The translations under genes were made by a program, and so were the position numbers. Shown here one piece after another: positions 19,090 to 26,877 of a DNA stretch of 64,000 nucleotides. The notes beneath the pieces are model-generated. The model was not told the origin of the DNA, searched no databases, and saw nothing but the letters and a program-made list of their open reading frames with translations. This DNA comes from Niveibacterium umoris. GTDB lineage: Bacteria; Pseudomonadota; Gammaproteobacteria; Burkholderiales; Rhodocyclaceae. Every line of letters begins with the position of its first letter. Positions within the stretch are counted from its first letter, which is position 1. The DNA is taken from the NCBI RefSeq assembly GCF_014197015.1, contig NZ_JACIET010000001.1:2387392-2451391 (forward strand), in the 5' to 3' direction.

Positions 19090-22000
19090 TCAAGCGCTCG
19101 CCGGAACGCCCTCAAAGAGCAACCCGCCGGGGATCGTGCACACCACGCTGGCCACCTCGCCCCGCCGCCAGAAGATGCTCTGGGATGCTTCGCGAGAAAG
19201 GGAGTCTCCCGCCATGCGCACCCGTGCTCCCGATGCTTCGACGACGGTGATCTCGACCGGGCCTGCGGATGGGGTGCCAAGGCGGAACACGAACGGCACC
19301 TGCGCAAGCGTGAACGCGAGTTCCCCAGCAGCGAGGGGCAGGTTCTGCTGGCAACCACGCACGTCGAGGTAACTGAAGCTGCGCTCTGTCGCGTTGAACT
19401 CCGCCGCCATCAGCAGTCGCGGAACGATTCTGATCTGCCCCTCGCGAACCAGCACACCCAGTTCGCCGAAACGCGCGATGACCTCCTCCTTGACTTGCCC
19501 GGTCATCCCCGGCTGTTGCGCGCCGCTATGCCCCGGCGTGTGCGAGTAAGGGTCGCACGGGAAGGCGCCGTATTCCGCCGGCGTCTTGTTGAACCCGAGT
19601 CCTTCACGAACACGGTAGTAGTGCTCGCCAAGGCGTCGGATGACGGCACCTGCCTCGCCGCGCTCGACCGCAGCGAAGAAGCATTCCTGCACGCCCAGCA
19701 GGAGCTTGGAGACCATGTGCCAGTAAATGCAGCCCAAGCCCTCGAAGCCGAACATGGTTCCGGAGCGCCCGGTGAAGCGGTGATGCTGGAATACCTCTTC
19801 ATACAGGGCGAGGGTCTGTGCATGCGTTTCGGGCGTGTATTCGCCATATTCCCGGCCACGCCGTTCAAGGACCGGGGCGAGCTCACCGGCATTGGCGAAC
19901 GTGGCCGCGAAACGGAACGCGCCGGTGCGATCCGGCTCGATGATCGAGACGTCCCCCCTGGCCGCCATTGCTCGCAACAGCGCGATCTGGGCGACCCGCG
20001 CAGCCGGCACCTGGTTCTTGGCCAGAAAACCGGGGAGTTGTCTGTCCGGGTAGAGCATGAAGCTCCGCTGATCTTCGCGATAGATTGCAGACGCGAACAG
20101 CACATCGAGCAGGTCCGCTGACTCGCTAGCCGTCAGCGCACCGGACGAGAGCACGGCAACCTGCCCCTCCAGCATCGGATAGAGGTGATCTACCCGAACA
20201 CCGTCCTGTCCGGAGATCATCAGGTTGTAGGCGTGGTACAGGCCATCGCCCTGCCGGTTCTGCGCAATCGAGCCGTCGAGTACCGGACATGCCGCCTTCA
20301 GGCTACGCAGAATGTCGGCGCCGGCCACCATGCGGAAGGCACCTGTCCGCGGCTGCGCATAGACCCGCTCGCGGTAGTGCGCGGCGGCACGACCAAGGGC
20401 CTCGAACAGGCGGGTGCGTCCGGCGTCGCCGCGCATACTGTCCGGCCCGAACTGCTCGAAGGCCGCACGTGTATCCCGCAGCCAATCCTCAAGTTCGGCG
20501 CTCAGCACGAAGGCGCCCGGTGTCGTCTCAAACAGGCGGATCAGGAAGTCGACATACCGCCGCGCGTGGTAGAGCGTGACCATCGACAGACCGGCGCCAA
20601 CCAGGGCGTTGTTGGCGTCGTTCCATTCGGGGCGCTGGGTGTTGAGCCAGATGCCGCCGCCCGGCACCAGATTGCCGAGTTTCGCGAGCAGTGGCACCAG
20701 GAGTTTCTCCGCCAGCGTGACCAGACGGACCTCGCCGCTCTCGTCCAGTACGAGCCGCCCGTCGCTCCCAAGCGCACTGCACCGTTGCGAAATCAGCGCC
20801 TCGTCAGCGGTGGAGAAACTCACCGTGTGCTTCGGGTCGGCCAGCAGCGCATCGAAACCGGCAATCCGGTAGGGCACGTTGGCATAACTGAAGACCGGGT
20901 CGGTCAGCAAGGCCCGCAGCGCCGCGGGGTCGTGGCGATCGCACAGTTCGAGCAAGCGCAGCAGGTAAATGAGCTGGTGATCGCCCCAGTACCCGATATT
21001 GGCCCACGGGTCTTCCGGATCCTCGACCTCCCAGTCAACGCCGTCTTCCGAGATCCGGTAGGGGTTGTAGCCGTCCAGGGTTGAGGCATTGACGAACTTG
21101 GCGATAACGCCGGTGACAAAGCCGGGAAAGGACAGCAGGAGCGCCTCCCAGTTCTGGAAGATGTCGCGCCAGTTGCCCTGGTAGGCGCGGCTCAGGCGAC
21201 CATCGGCATTGCGCCCACGAATGGTGAAGTGGTTCCACGGGCGGCTCGGATCCCCATGTCGCCGCCCGAAGACCAGTGGCAGATACTCCATCGCGAGACG
21301 GCGCAATTGCGGATCGCCACGCCCACCGATCGCTTGAGCCAGCTGCGGAAGCGTCATGCTCGCAGGCAGGGCGAGCATCCAGTCGGCGTGCCGCGCCCAG
21401 ACCACGCGATTGCGCAAACGCAGGTTTTGGAGGTAATCGTCGCGATCGATCCGGTAGTGGTCGTCGAACACGCCGCCGCGCATCACATTGAACAAGGTGT
21501 TCGCGACATGGTGGCAAGCGATCCGCTCGTCGGCGACCGCCTGGAAGGCGTCGGATGAAGCCAGAAGCCGACGTAGCGCCGCTTCATCGGCCTCTTGTGC
21601 GGCGTCAAGCTTGGCGGCGAGAGCGACCGGCGCATGCAAGGCGGCGCAGCGTTCGACGACCTCACGCTGGGTCAGCGGTGAATCAAGAACAATGCGCCAT
21701 TGCCGCGACGCATCCGCCGCCACCGTCAACCGGGTATGCAGCAGGAAGGCCCCAGCCACACCGCGGCGCAGCGGCACCGGCCCTTTGCTGGTCCGATTGC
21801 GCAGCGCATCGAAGTCGCTCGCGGCGAGGTAGATCGCGGCCCCTTCAAGACCCACCGCATATACAGCGGTGGCACGCAAGGATTCTGCCGGCTCGGCGCG
21901 ATCGCTGATGCGTGCGTACAAGGAATACGTCGCGAGGCCGCTCGGGTCGCGCTCGCTCCACTTGTAGGCGTCGATCAGGTTGCTCGCGCGGCTTTGCAGC

Positions 22001-22524
22001 GCACGCGGGGTATCCGCCGGCAGCAGGTTCAGTACACCATCGACCAGTTCCAGATCTACGGCCTGCCCAAGCGATGACAGGTCGGATTCGCGCACGATGC
22101 CGAACGCCCCGGCGCTGGTCCAGGTGTAGCTGAAGCGCAGGCCCAGGTCGTGGTTGGTCTCGCAGAACATGATGCGCATGCCCAGCTCGTCCTTGAGCAG
22201 GCTGCGCTCCAGACGGTAGCGCCCGCGCTGCTCGAGGTTGAATGGCTCCCACTCACGGGCTGCATCGCCTTCACCGACACGAATCCAGGTGCGGCTGCCG
22301 GTGTGCAGGCCGCTGCGGTGCAGGACATCGGAGGTGTTGTAGGGGAACAGCGCCTGCTCTGGGGCGCTGCGCCCGGCTGTGAGGCCGCCATGCGACGAGA
22401 TGAACAGCCACAGGTCGCTCGCCGACACCATGGTCATGAAGAAGGGCGGCATTTCGTCGTAGCCGCGAATTTCGTAGTAACGCCGACCGTTCAGGGTGAC
22501 AAAACTGCCGCTTGAGGTACTCAT
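19090..22524 (-). CDS. giant uncharacterised glycosidase/phosphorylase-like protein
   Basis: This 1144-residue protein has no signal peptide or membrane segment. The N-terminal part (FVTLNGRRYYEI, MPPFFMTMVSASDLWLFISS, GLTAGR) looks like the beta-sandwich of GH94/GH161-type enzymes. The central part (NWRDIFQNWEALLLSFP, LDGYNPYRI, GYWGDHQLIYLLRLLE, RPEWNDANNALVG) is helical and rich in aromatic/acidic pairs, as in (alpha/alpha)6 barrels. The motif P-x-W-N-D followed by N-x-L is shared with the giant protein at 43036-46410 (KPNWNDSINGLPG), and so is LDGYNP, so the two are distant relatives. ATG 22524 is preferred to GTG 22563. A LacI-type operator lies at 22607-22620, upstream of this gene. Catalytic residues and substrate cannot be assigned. 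Confidence 0.75.
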   Translation of the reverse strand: MSTSSGSFVTLNGRRYYEIRGYDEMPPFFMTMVSASDLWLFISSHGGLTAGRSAPEQALFPYNTSDVLHRSGLHTGSRTWIRVGEGDAAREWEPFNLEQRGRYRLERSLLKDELGMRIMFCETNHDLGLRFSYTWTSAGAFGIVRESDLSSLGQAVDLELVDGVLNLLPADTPRALQSRASNLIDAYKWSERDPSGLATYSLYARISDRAEPAESLRATAVYAVGLEGAAIYLAASDFDALRNRTSKGPVPLRRGVAGAFLLHTRLTVAADASRQWRIVLDSPLTQREVVERCAALHAPVALAAKLDAAQEADEAALRRLLASSDAFQAVADERIACHHVANTLFNVMRGGVFDDHYRIDRDDYLQNLRLRNRVVWARHADWMLALPASMTLPQLAQAIGGRGDPQLRRLAMEYLPLVFGRRHGDPSRPWNHFTIRGRNADGRLSRAYQGNWRDIFQNWEALLLSFPGFVTGVIAKFVNASTLDGYNPYRISEDGVDWEVEDPEDPWANIGYWGDHQLIYLLRLLELCDRHDPAALRALLTDPVFSYANVPYRIAGFDALLADPKHTVSFSTADEALISQRCSALGSDGRLVLDESGEVRLVTLAEKLLVPLLAKLGNLVPGGGIWLNTQRPEWNDANNALVGAGLSMVTLYHARRYVDFLIRLFETTPGAFVLSAELEDWLRDTRAAFEQFGPDSMRGDAGRTRLFEALGRAAAHYRERVYAQPRTGAFRMVAGADILRSLKAACPVLDGSIAQNRQGDGLYHAYNLMISGQDGVRVDHLYPMLEGQVAVLSSGALTASESADLLDVLFASAIYREDQRSFMLYPDRQLPGFLAKNQVPAARVAQIALLRAMAARGDVSIIEPDRTGAFRFAATFANAGELAPVLERRGREYGEYTPETHAQTLALYEEVFQHHRFTGRSGTMFGFEGLGCIYWHMVSKLLLGVQECFFAAVERGEAGAVIRRLGEHYYRVREGLGFNKTPAEYGAFPCDPYSHTPGHSGAQQPGMTGQVKEEVIARFGELGVLVREGQIRIVPRLLMAAEFNATERSFSYLDVRGCQQNLPLAAGELAFTLAQVPFVFRLGTPSAGPVEITVVEASGARVRMAGDSLSREASQSIFWRRGEVASVVCTIPGGLLFEGVPASA

Positions 22525-22606
22525 GTTTGCTCTGATTGCCAGAAATGAAGTCGCGAGCCACACAAGCGTTGGCCACCAGCAGCCCTCGCGAGGAAAAGCT
22601 CGAAAA

Positions 22607-22620
22607 TGAAAGCGCTTCCA
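22607..22620. promoter_or_regulatory. LacI-type operator (TGAAAGCGCTTCCA)
   Basis: 13 of 14 positions match the window consensus TGAAAGCGCTTTCA. It lies 83 bases upstream of the giant protein start (22524). Confidence 0.7.
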
Positions 22621-22756
22621 TCAGACCAGAGATTAAGCTCCTAGCAAATGATCCGTCTTGCTGAAACGGCGGCATCACACGCAAATCCAGTAATCCTTTG
22701 CCACAATGCCGTCAAAGAGTGGTCTGCAAGCGTCGGTGAGGCCCGATGATCGTGAG

Positions 22757-22786
22757 ATGACGACCGACCGGAACGATGCCTACAAT
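22757..22786 (+). promoter_or_regulatory. sigma-70-like promoter for DUF4380 gene
   Basis: The -35 is ATGACG (22757-22762), the spacer 18 bases, and the -10 TACAAT (22781-22786, five of six to consensus). The operator at 22788-22801 begins one base after the -10 box and covers the expected start point, which favours repression. Confidence 0.55.
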
Positions 22787-22787
22787 A

Positions 22788-22801
22788 CGAAAGCGCTTTC
22801 A
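22788..22801. promoter_or_regulatory. LacI-type operator (CGAAAGCGCTTTCA)
   Basis: 13 of 14 positions match the consensus, with the central palindrome GAAAGCGCTTTC intact. It overlaps the predicted transcription start of the DUF4380 gene (start codon 22914). Confidence 0.75.
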
Positions 22802-22913
22802 TTTCTGTCTGCTCGCCCTCTGAGTGATGTCGGAAACACGCCCGGCATGATCGATCGGCACCCAACCGGCCAGCGATGCAGGCGCTAACCCCTACTCCTT
22901 TGAACAAACAAAG

Positions 22914-23783
22914 ATGCCCCTGCCATCTGGTAACGCAAACCCAAGCATCCAGGCCGCCGACGAACCGTGCTGGCTCGTCGCTGATGATCTGGCCCTCGGC
23001 GTCGACATCGCAAAGGGCGGCCGGATCGTGTCGTTCTCCCGCAGCGGACAAGAAGTACTGACCCCTGCATCGGTGCATCCGGAGAATTACGGTTCCACCC
23101 TGTGGGACTCGCCTCAGACGACATGGAACTGGCCACCACGCGCGGCGCTCGACAACCAGCCGTATGCCGCCCGTACCGAAGGCGAGACCCTGCTGCTGGA
23201 GAGTGGCAACGACCCATGTGGTCTGCAGTTCATCAAACGTTTCCGGCCCAACCCGGCCGCCCGGCGGATCGAGATCGAATACCGCATCGTCAACCGGGGC
23301 AACACGCCCATGCACGTTGCCCCCTGGGAAGTCACACGCACACCCGGCGGGTTGAGTTTCTTCCCCTTCCAGTCTGCCCGCGGCCTGCCACCCAACGACC
23401 TGCATCCGGCGATCAAACAGGACGGCATCTGCTGGTACCCCTTCGCGCCAGCAGTGCTGGAAAAAGGTCGCAAGTTATTCGAGCTGGGCCGCGAAGGCTG
23501 GCTGGCCCATGTCGCCAGCCAATCGCGCATGCTGTTCGTCAAGACCTTTCCCGTGACGCCCTTCGCTTCGCTGGCACCCGGGCAGGGAGCCGTCGAGCTT
23601 TGGGGTCATGACGAAGCGCTGTACATCGAGCTGGAGAACCACGGGCCGTATGTAGAACTGGACGTCGGACAAAGCCTGTCGTACCCCGTCTGCTGGTACC
23701 TCGAGCCGCTCCCGCCCGGCCTGCGACTGGGCGTAGGCGAACCCGGACTGGTGGCGTTGGCGCGCGCAATCGCGTCACGCTGA
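22914..23783 (+). CDS. DUF4380 / mutarotase-like sugar-binding protein
   Basis: This 289-residue protein has a galactose-mutarotase-like beta-sandwich pattern. WLVADDLALGVDIAKGGRIVSFSRSGQEVL is at the N-terminus. YGSTLWDSPQTTWNWPPRAALD follows (the S-x-W-x-SPQ-x-WNWPP block is typical of DUF4380), then RIVNRGNTPMHVAPWEVTRTPGG. No signal peptide is visible, so it should be cytoplasmic. It may open or epimerise sugar anomers for the neighbouring giant enzyme or the sugar isomerase; this is inference. Its promoter is covered by a LacI-type operator, which places it in the same regulon as the beta-glucan genes at 41-56 kb. Confidence 0.75.
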   Translation: MPLPSGNANPSIQAADEPCWLVADDLALGVDIAKGGRIVSFSRSGQEVLTPASVHPENYGSTLWDSPQTTWNWPPRAALDNQPYAARTEGETLLLESGNDPCGLQFIKRFRPNPAARRIEIEYRIVNRGNTPMHVAPWEVTRTPGGLSFFPFQSARGLPPNDLHPAIKQDGICWYPFAPAVLEKGRKLFELGREGWLAHVASQSRMLFVKTFPVTPFASLAPGQGAVELWGHDEALYIELENHGPYVELDVGQSLSYPVCWYLEPLPPGLRLGVGEPGLVALARAIASR

Positions 23784-23846
23784 AGTAGCCGCGGACGGCG
23801 CGCATCGCCATCCCGGCTCAACAACGTGTGCGGAATGGCCAGGCGC

Positions 23847-24662
23847 TCAAACAGCGAAGCCCTGCCTCTTCAGATAACCGATGCTGCGGCGCGCAGACTC
23901 GATCGGGTCGGCCGCCATGTCGTGCTCGACGAAGGCATGGAGAGCGCCCGCCGCTCGGCACAACGGAACCAGCGTCGGCCAACTGATGAGGCCGGCGCCA
24001 ACGTCTGCAACATCAACGTGAAAAGCCTCGCTTGCCTGGTTGGCAGGCATCGGCAGGTCCCACTGGGGCAGGCGGGTCAGATCCTTCAGGTGTACCGAAG
24101 AAATCCGGCCCGCATAGCGCCGCAGAAAACCCCCCGGGGCGGCGCCCGCGGCGACACACCAGCCCACATCCAGCTGCATGCTCACCAGAGCAGGATCAGT
24201 CATCGACAACAGGATGTCGCAGGGCCGCTGACGTGTTCCCGGGATACGCCCGAACTCCGCAAGATGGTTGTGAAAGGCGAACGACAAACCCGCCGCCCTG
24301 CACACTTCGCCCGCGCGATTCAGGCGCTGCGCGACTTCTTCCCAGTAGCGCCGCTCAAGCGCCCTCCGGGTGTCGATACGAGCGACCACCAGTTGCTGCA
24401 CACCAAGCCTGTGAGCCTCCTCGACGGTGTCGGCCCATCGCCTGTCCAGCGCATCGAAAGGTACGTGCGCCGACACCGCAGAGAGCCCCGTGTCGCGCAA
24501 CACTGATTGTATTTGCAGCGCGGAATGACCATGGAACCCTGCGAACTCGACGGCGCGATAGCCCATCCCGGCAACCGTTTCGAGCGTTCGCTCGAAATCG
24601 CTCGCCAACTGCGCGCGCAGTGTCCACAGTTGCAGACCGATGATCGGCGAGGGCGCGCTCAT
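23847..24662 (-). CDS. sugar phosphate isomerase/epimerase (AP_endonuc_2 TIM barrel)
   Basis: This 271-residue protein starts IIGLQLWTLRAQLASDFERTLETVAGMGYRAVEFAG, the standard opening of xylose-isomerase-like TIM barrels. Metal and base residues sit in FAFHNHLAEFGR, VSMQLDVGWC, ISSVHLKDL and FVEHD, giving the His/Asp/Glu set of this family. Many relatives act on inositols, ketoses or keto-glucosides; the substrate here is not determinable. The start at ATG 24662 (MSAPSPIIG) is chosen over 24686. It lies downstream of the chemoreceptor gene on the same strand (128-base gap) and is convergent with the DUF4380 gene. Confidence 0.85.
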   Translation of the reverse strand: MSAPSPIIGLQLWTLRAQLASDFERTLETVAGMGYRAVEFAGFHGHSALQIQSVLRDTGLSAVSAHVPFDALDRRWADTVEEAHRLGVQQLVVARIDTRRALERRYWEEVAQRLNRAGEVCRAAGLSFAFHNHLAEFGRIPGTRQRPCDILLSMTDPALVSMQLDVGWCVAAGAAPGGFLRRYAGRISSVHLKDLTRLPQWDLPMPANQASEAFHVDVADVGAGLISWPTLVPLCRAAGALHAFVEHDMAADPIESARRSIGYLKRQGFAV

Positions 24663-24790
24663 CGCCGGATCGGGCGAGCGCACCATCGCCTTGGCCCATC
24701 CGCAGCGGCGATGGCTCCGGCGGGGCGAATCAGCACGCGGCCCACTGCGCAGATGCTTGCGCGAACTTGCACGCGGCGCCGCAACGGTAA

Positions 24791-26455
24791 TTACCGCACG
24801 AGAACGAAACGACCGACCGACTGCTCAAGCGCCCGCGCCAGCTCGGCCAGCCCTCTTGCCTGGTCAGCGGTCGAAACCACCGTCTGCTCGTTCTGCTCGG
24901 CAACCGCGGCGATCTGCGCGACATCCGCACCCACCGCGGCAGAGGAGACATGCTGCGCTTCGGTCGCAGCACGAATGCCGGAAACACCGCTCGCGGCCGC
25001 CTCTACCGATGCGGTCGCATCGAAAAGCACCTCCCGAACACCATTCACATACGCGTGACTGCTCGACAGGGCAGCGAGCCCCCGTGCAACCGAGGCATCC
25101 ACGACGTCCGACTGCGCAGAGAGCGTTTCCGTCATCGCGTTGATCTCTGCGGCGGCCCGGCGTGACTTCTCAGCAAGCTTGCGGACTTCATCGGCGACCA
25201 CGGCAAAACCACGCCCCTGTTCGCCAGCTCGCGCTGCCTCGATCGCGGCATTGAGCGCAAGCAGGTTGGTCTGTTCGGCAAGCTCACGCACGGTCACCGT
25301 CGTCTGGCTGATGGCGTGGGTACTCTCGACGAAAGTCCGGACCGAGTCCGCAATGGCATTCATCGCGGCGTCCGCTGCGGTCACCTCACCCACGAGCGCA
25401 TCAACCTGACCATTGCCTTCGCGTGTCTTGAGCAACGCCTGGTCCGAAATCTCGCTTACCGATTCCGACGACGCCAGCATCCCTTGCAGCGAGAAGAGCA
25501 TCTGCGAAACGCGCTCACTTGTGGCCGTCGCAATGCAGTTCTGCGCAGACGATGCCCTCGCGACACTCTCGGTGGAAACCGAAAGCGCGCGTGCCGCCAC
25601 CGCGACCTGCTCAGCACTGTCTCGCACACAGGACACCGTGCCCGAGAGATTGCCGCGCATGCGTTCCAGCGCGGCCAAGAGGTCACCGGTTTCATCGGTG
25701 CCTTTCGTTGCGATCGGGGTGTCCAGCTGGCCGCCGGCAATCCGTTCCGCATGCTGTATGGCATTCCGCAGTGGGGTAACAATCCGGCTCGCCAGCAACG
25801 CGGCGCATGCCAACCCCGTCGCGGCGGTCAGCAGGCCCACCACGCCCATCAACAGCCCCGCTCGTCGCGAGACACGGTCAGCTTCCAGGGTCGCGGCAGA
25901 AGCGCCCTGCTCGCCCAGCGTGGCGAAACGTGCCAGTGCGGCAGCCGCCAGATCGTAGCGTCGCTGTGCCTCGCCCTTCAGAAGATCTCGGGCCGTTTCC
26001 GGGTCGTTCTGCTCGACAAGGACCATGGCCTTTTCATGTTCCGCGACAAACGCCACCCAGTGACCCGCAAAATCATCGAGCGCCTTGCGTTGTTCATCGG
26101 TGCGCGCAAATGCACGCGCAGCCTCCTGTCGAAGCGCCATACGCCGGGTAGTGTCGCGCAGGCTCGCCGCAAGGCGCTTGCGCTCCGGTGCGTCGTCCGC
26201 GAGCACGTACTGCAGTTCGGCCGCGCGGAACTGGGCCGCGTCGCCTCCCAGCGCGCCGAGTTGCTTCACGCCCGGCAACCAGACGTTTGCGAGTTCCGCG
26301 GTGGCCGCATTGACCGTCGCGATCTGTCTGCTTGCAAACACGCCGAGCACAACGAAGCCGACAACCATCATGGCAATCGCGGCCATGATCTTTCCTCTCA
26401 GCCTGATGTGCTCGAACCTTGCCAAGCCGACCCCTGGTGAACGCCCCGCAAACAC
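24791..26455 (-). CDS. methyl-accepting chemotaxis protein
   Basis: This 554-residue chemoreceptor has a short cytoplasmic N-terminus and TM1 at about 24-42. A periplasmic four-helix-bundle sensor of about 150 residues (4HB_MCP type, with [14 protein letters not shown]), TM2 at about 200-222 and HAMP follow. The signalling domain has the conserved hairpin tip [39 protein letters not shown]. No C-terminal pentapeptide for CheR/CheB is evident. The listed start is GTG 26455; it could begin further in. Sitting between a sugar isomerase and the LacI-fold signalling genes, it may guide cells towards the same carbohydrate, but the ligand is unknown. Confidence 0.95.
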   Translation of the reverse strand: MFAGRSPGVGLARFEHIRLRGKIMAAIAMMVVGFVVLGVFASRQIATVNAATAELANVWLPGVKQLGALGGDAAQFRAAELQYVLADDAPERKRLAASLRDTTRRMALRQEAARAFARTDEQRKALDDFAGHWVAFVAEHEKAMVLVEQNDPETARDLLKGEAQRRYDLAAAALARFATLGEQGASAATLEADRVSRRAGLLMGVVGLLTAATGLACAALLASRIVTPLRNAIQHAERIAGGQLDTPIATKGTDETGDLLAALERMRGNLSGTVSCVRDSAEQVAVAARALSVSTESVARASSAQNCIATATSERVSQMLFSLQGMLASSESVSEISDQALLKTREGNGQVDALVGEVTAADAAMNAIADSVRTFVESTHAISQTTVTVRELAEQTNLLALNAAIEAARAGEQGRGFAVVADEVRKLAEKSRRAAAEINAMTETLSAQSDVVDASVARGLAALSSSHAYVNGVREVLFDATASVEAAASGVSGIRAATEAQHVSSAAVGADVAQIAAVAEQNEQTVVSTADQARGLAELARALEQSVGRFVLVR

Positions 26456-26877
26456 GTGTTCTCTCCTCTCGCGCCGAATGTCGGCATGGTTATCGCCTCC
26501 CCCATTCGCATGAAAGGGAGCCTTGCCCTGTATACGGCTTCAGGCACCGCGCGGCACATGATCGAGATTGCTGACTTGCGTGCCGATGATCTTGCGCCGT
26601 CGGCCTTCAGGGACATGCCAGCGCATACTCTTTTCTGGGGCGGTGCAGCCGCGCGGACGAAGAGACCAAATGCGAGCAGCCGGTGCGGTTACAACCGCAC
26701 CGTGCGGCGCAGGCCTTCACCTCGAAACGCGTAGTGCCGAACGTCTGAGCGAACCGACAACAGAGCACCCTGGTGACCAGGTGCAAGTTGAAGCACCCTC
26801 CACGCCTATACTTCTGCGCGATTCGGTATGCGCCCCAAACCGGTTGCTTGCATCGGACACAATTGCAGAGAAACAAG
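26456..26877. other. divergent intergenic region, chemoreceptor / LacI-GGDEF
   Basis: The 422 bases hold no convincing gene. The notable element is the 22-bp palindrome at 26681-26702. No GAAAGCGCTTTC-type site was found here. Confidence 0.5.
26681..26702. promoter_or_regulatory. perfect 10-bp-arm palindrome
   Basis: CGGTGCGGTT (26681-26690) and AACCGCACCG (26693-26702) are exact reverse complements around AC. It sits between the divergent chemoreceptor (start 26455) and LacI-GGDEF gene (start 26878), 176 bases from the latter. The two-base centre fits a dimeric-protein operator better than an RNA hairpin. Its regulator is unknown. Confidence 0.55.

Larger units (their letters stand above)
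22525..22913. other. divergent control region of giant protein and DUF4380 gene
   Basis: The 389-base interval contains no gene. It holds two GAAAGCGCTT-type operators (22607-22620 and 22788-22801), one near each divergent start, and a good sigma-70-like promoter for the rightward gene. Confidence 0.7.
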
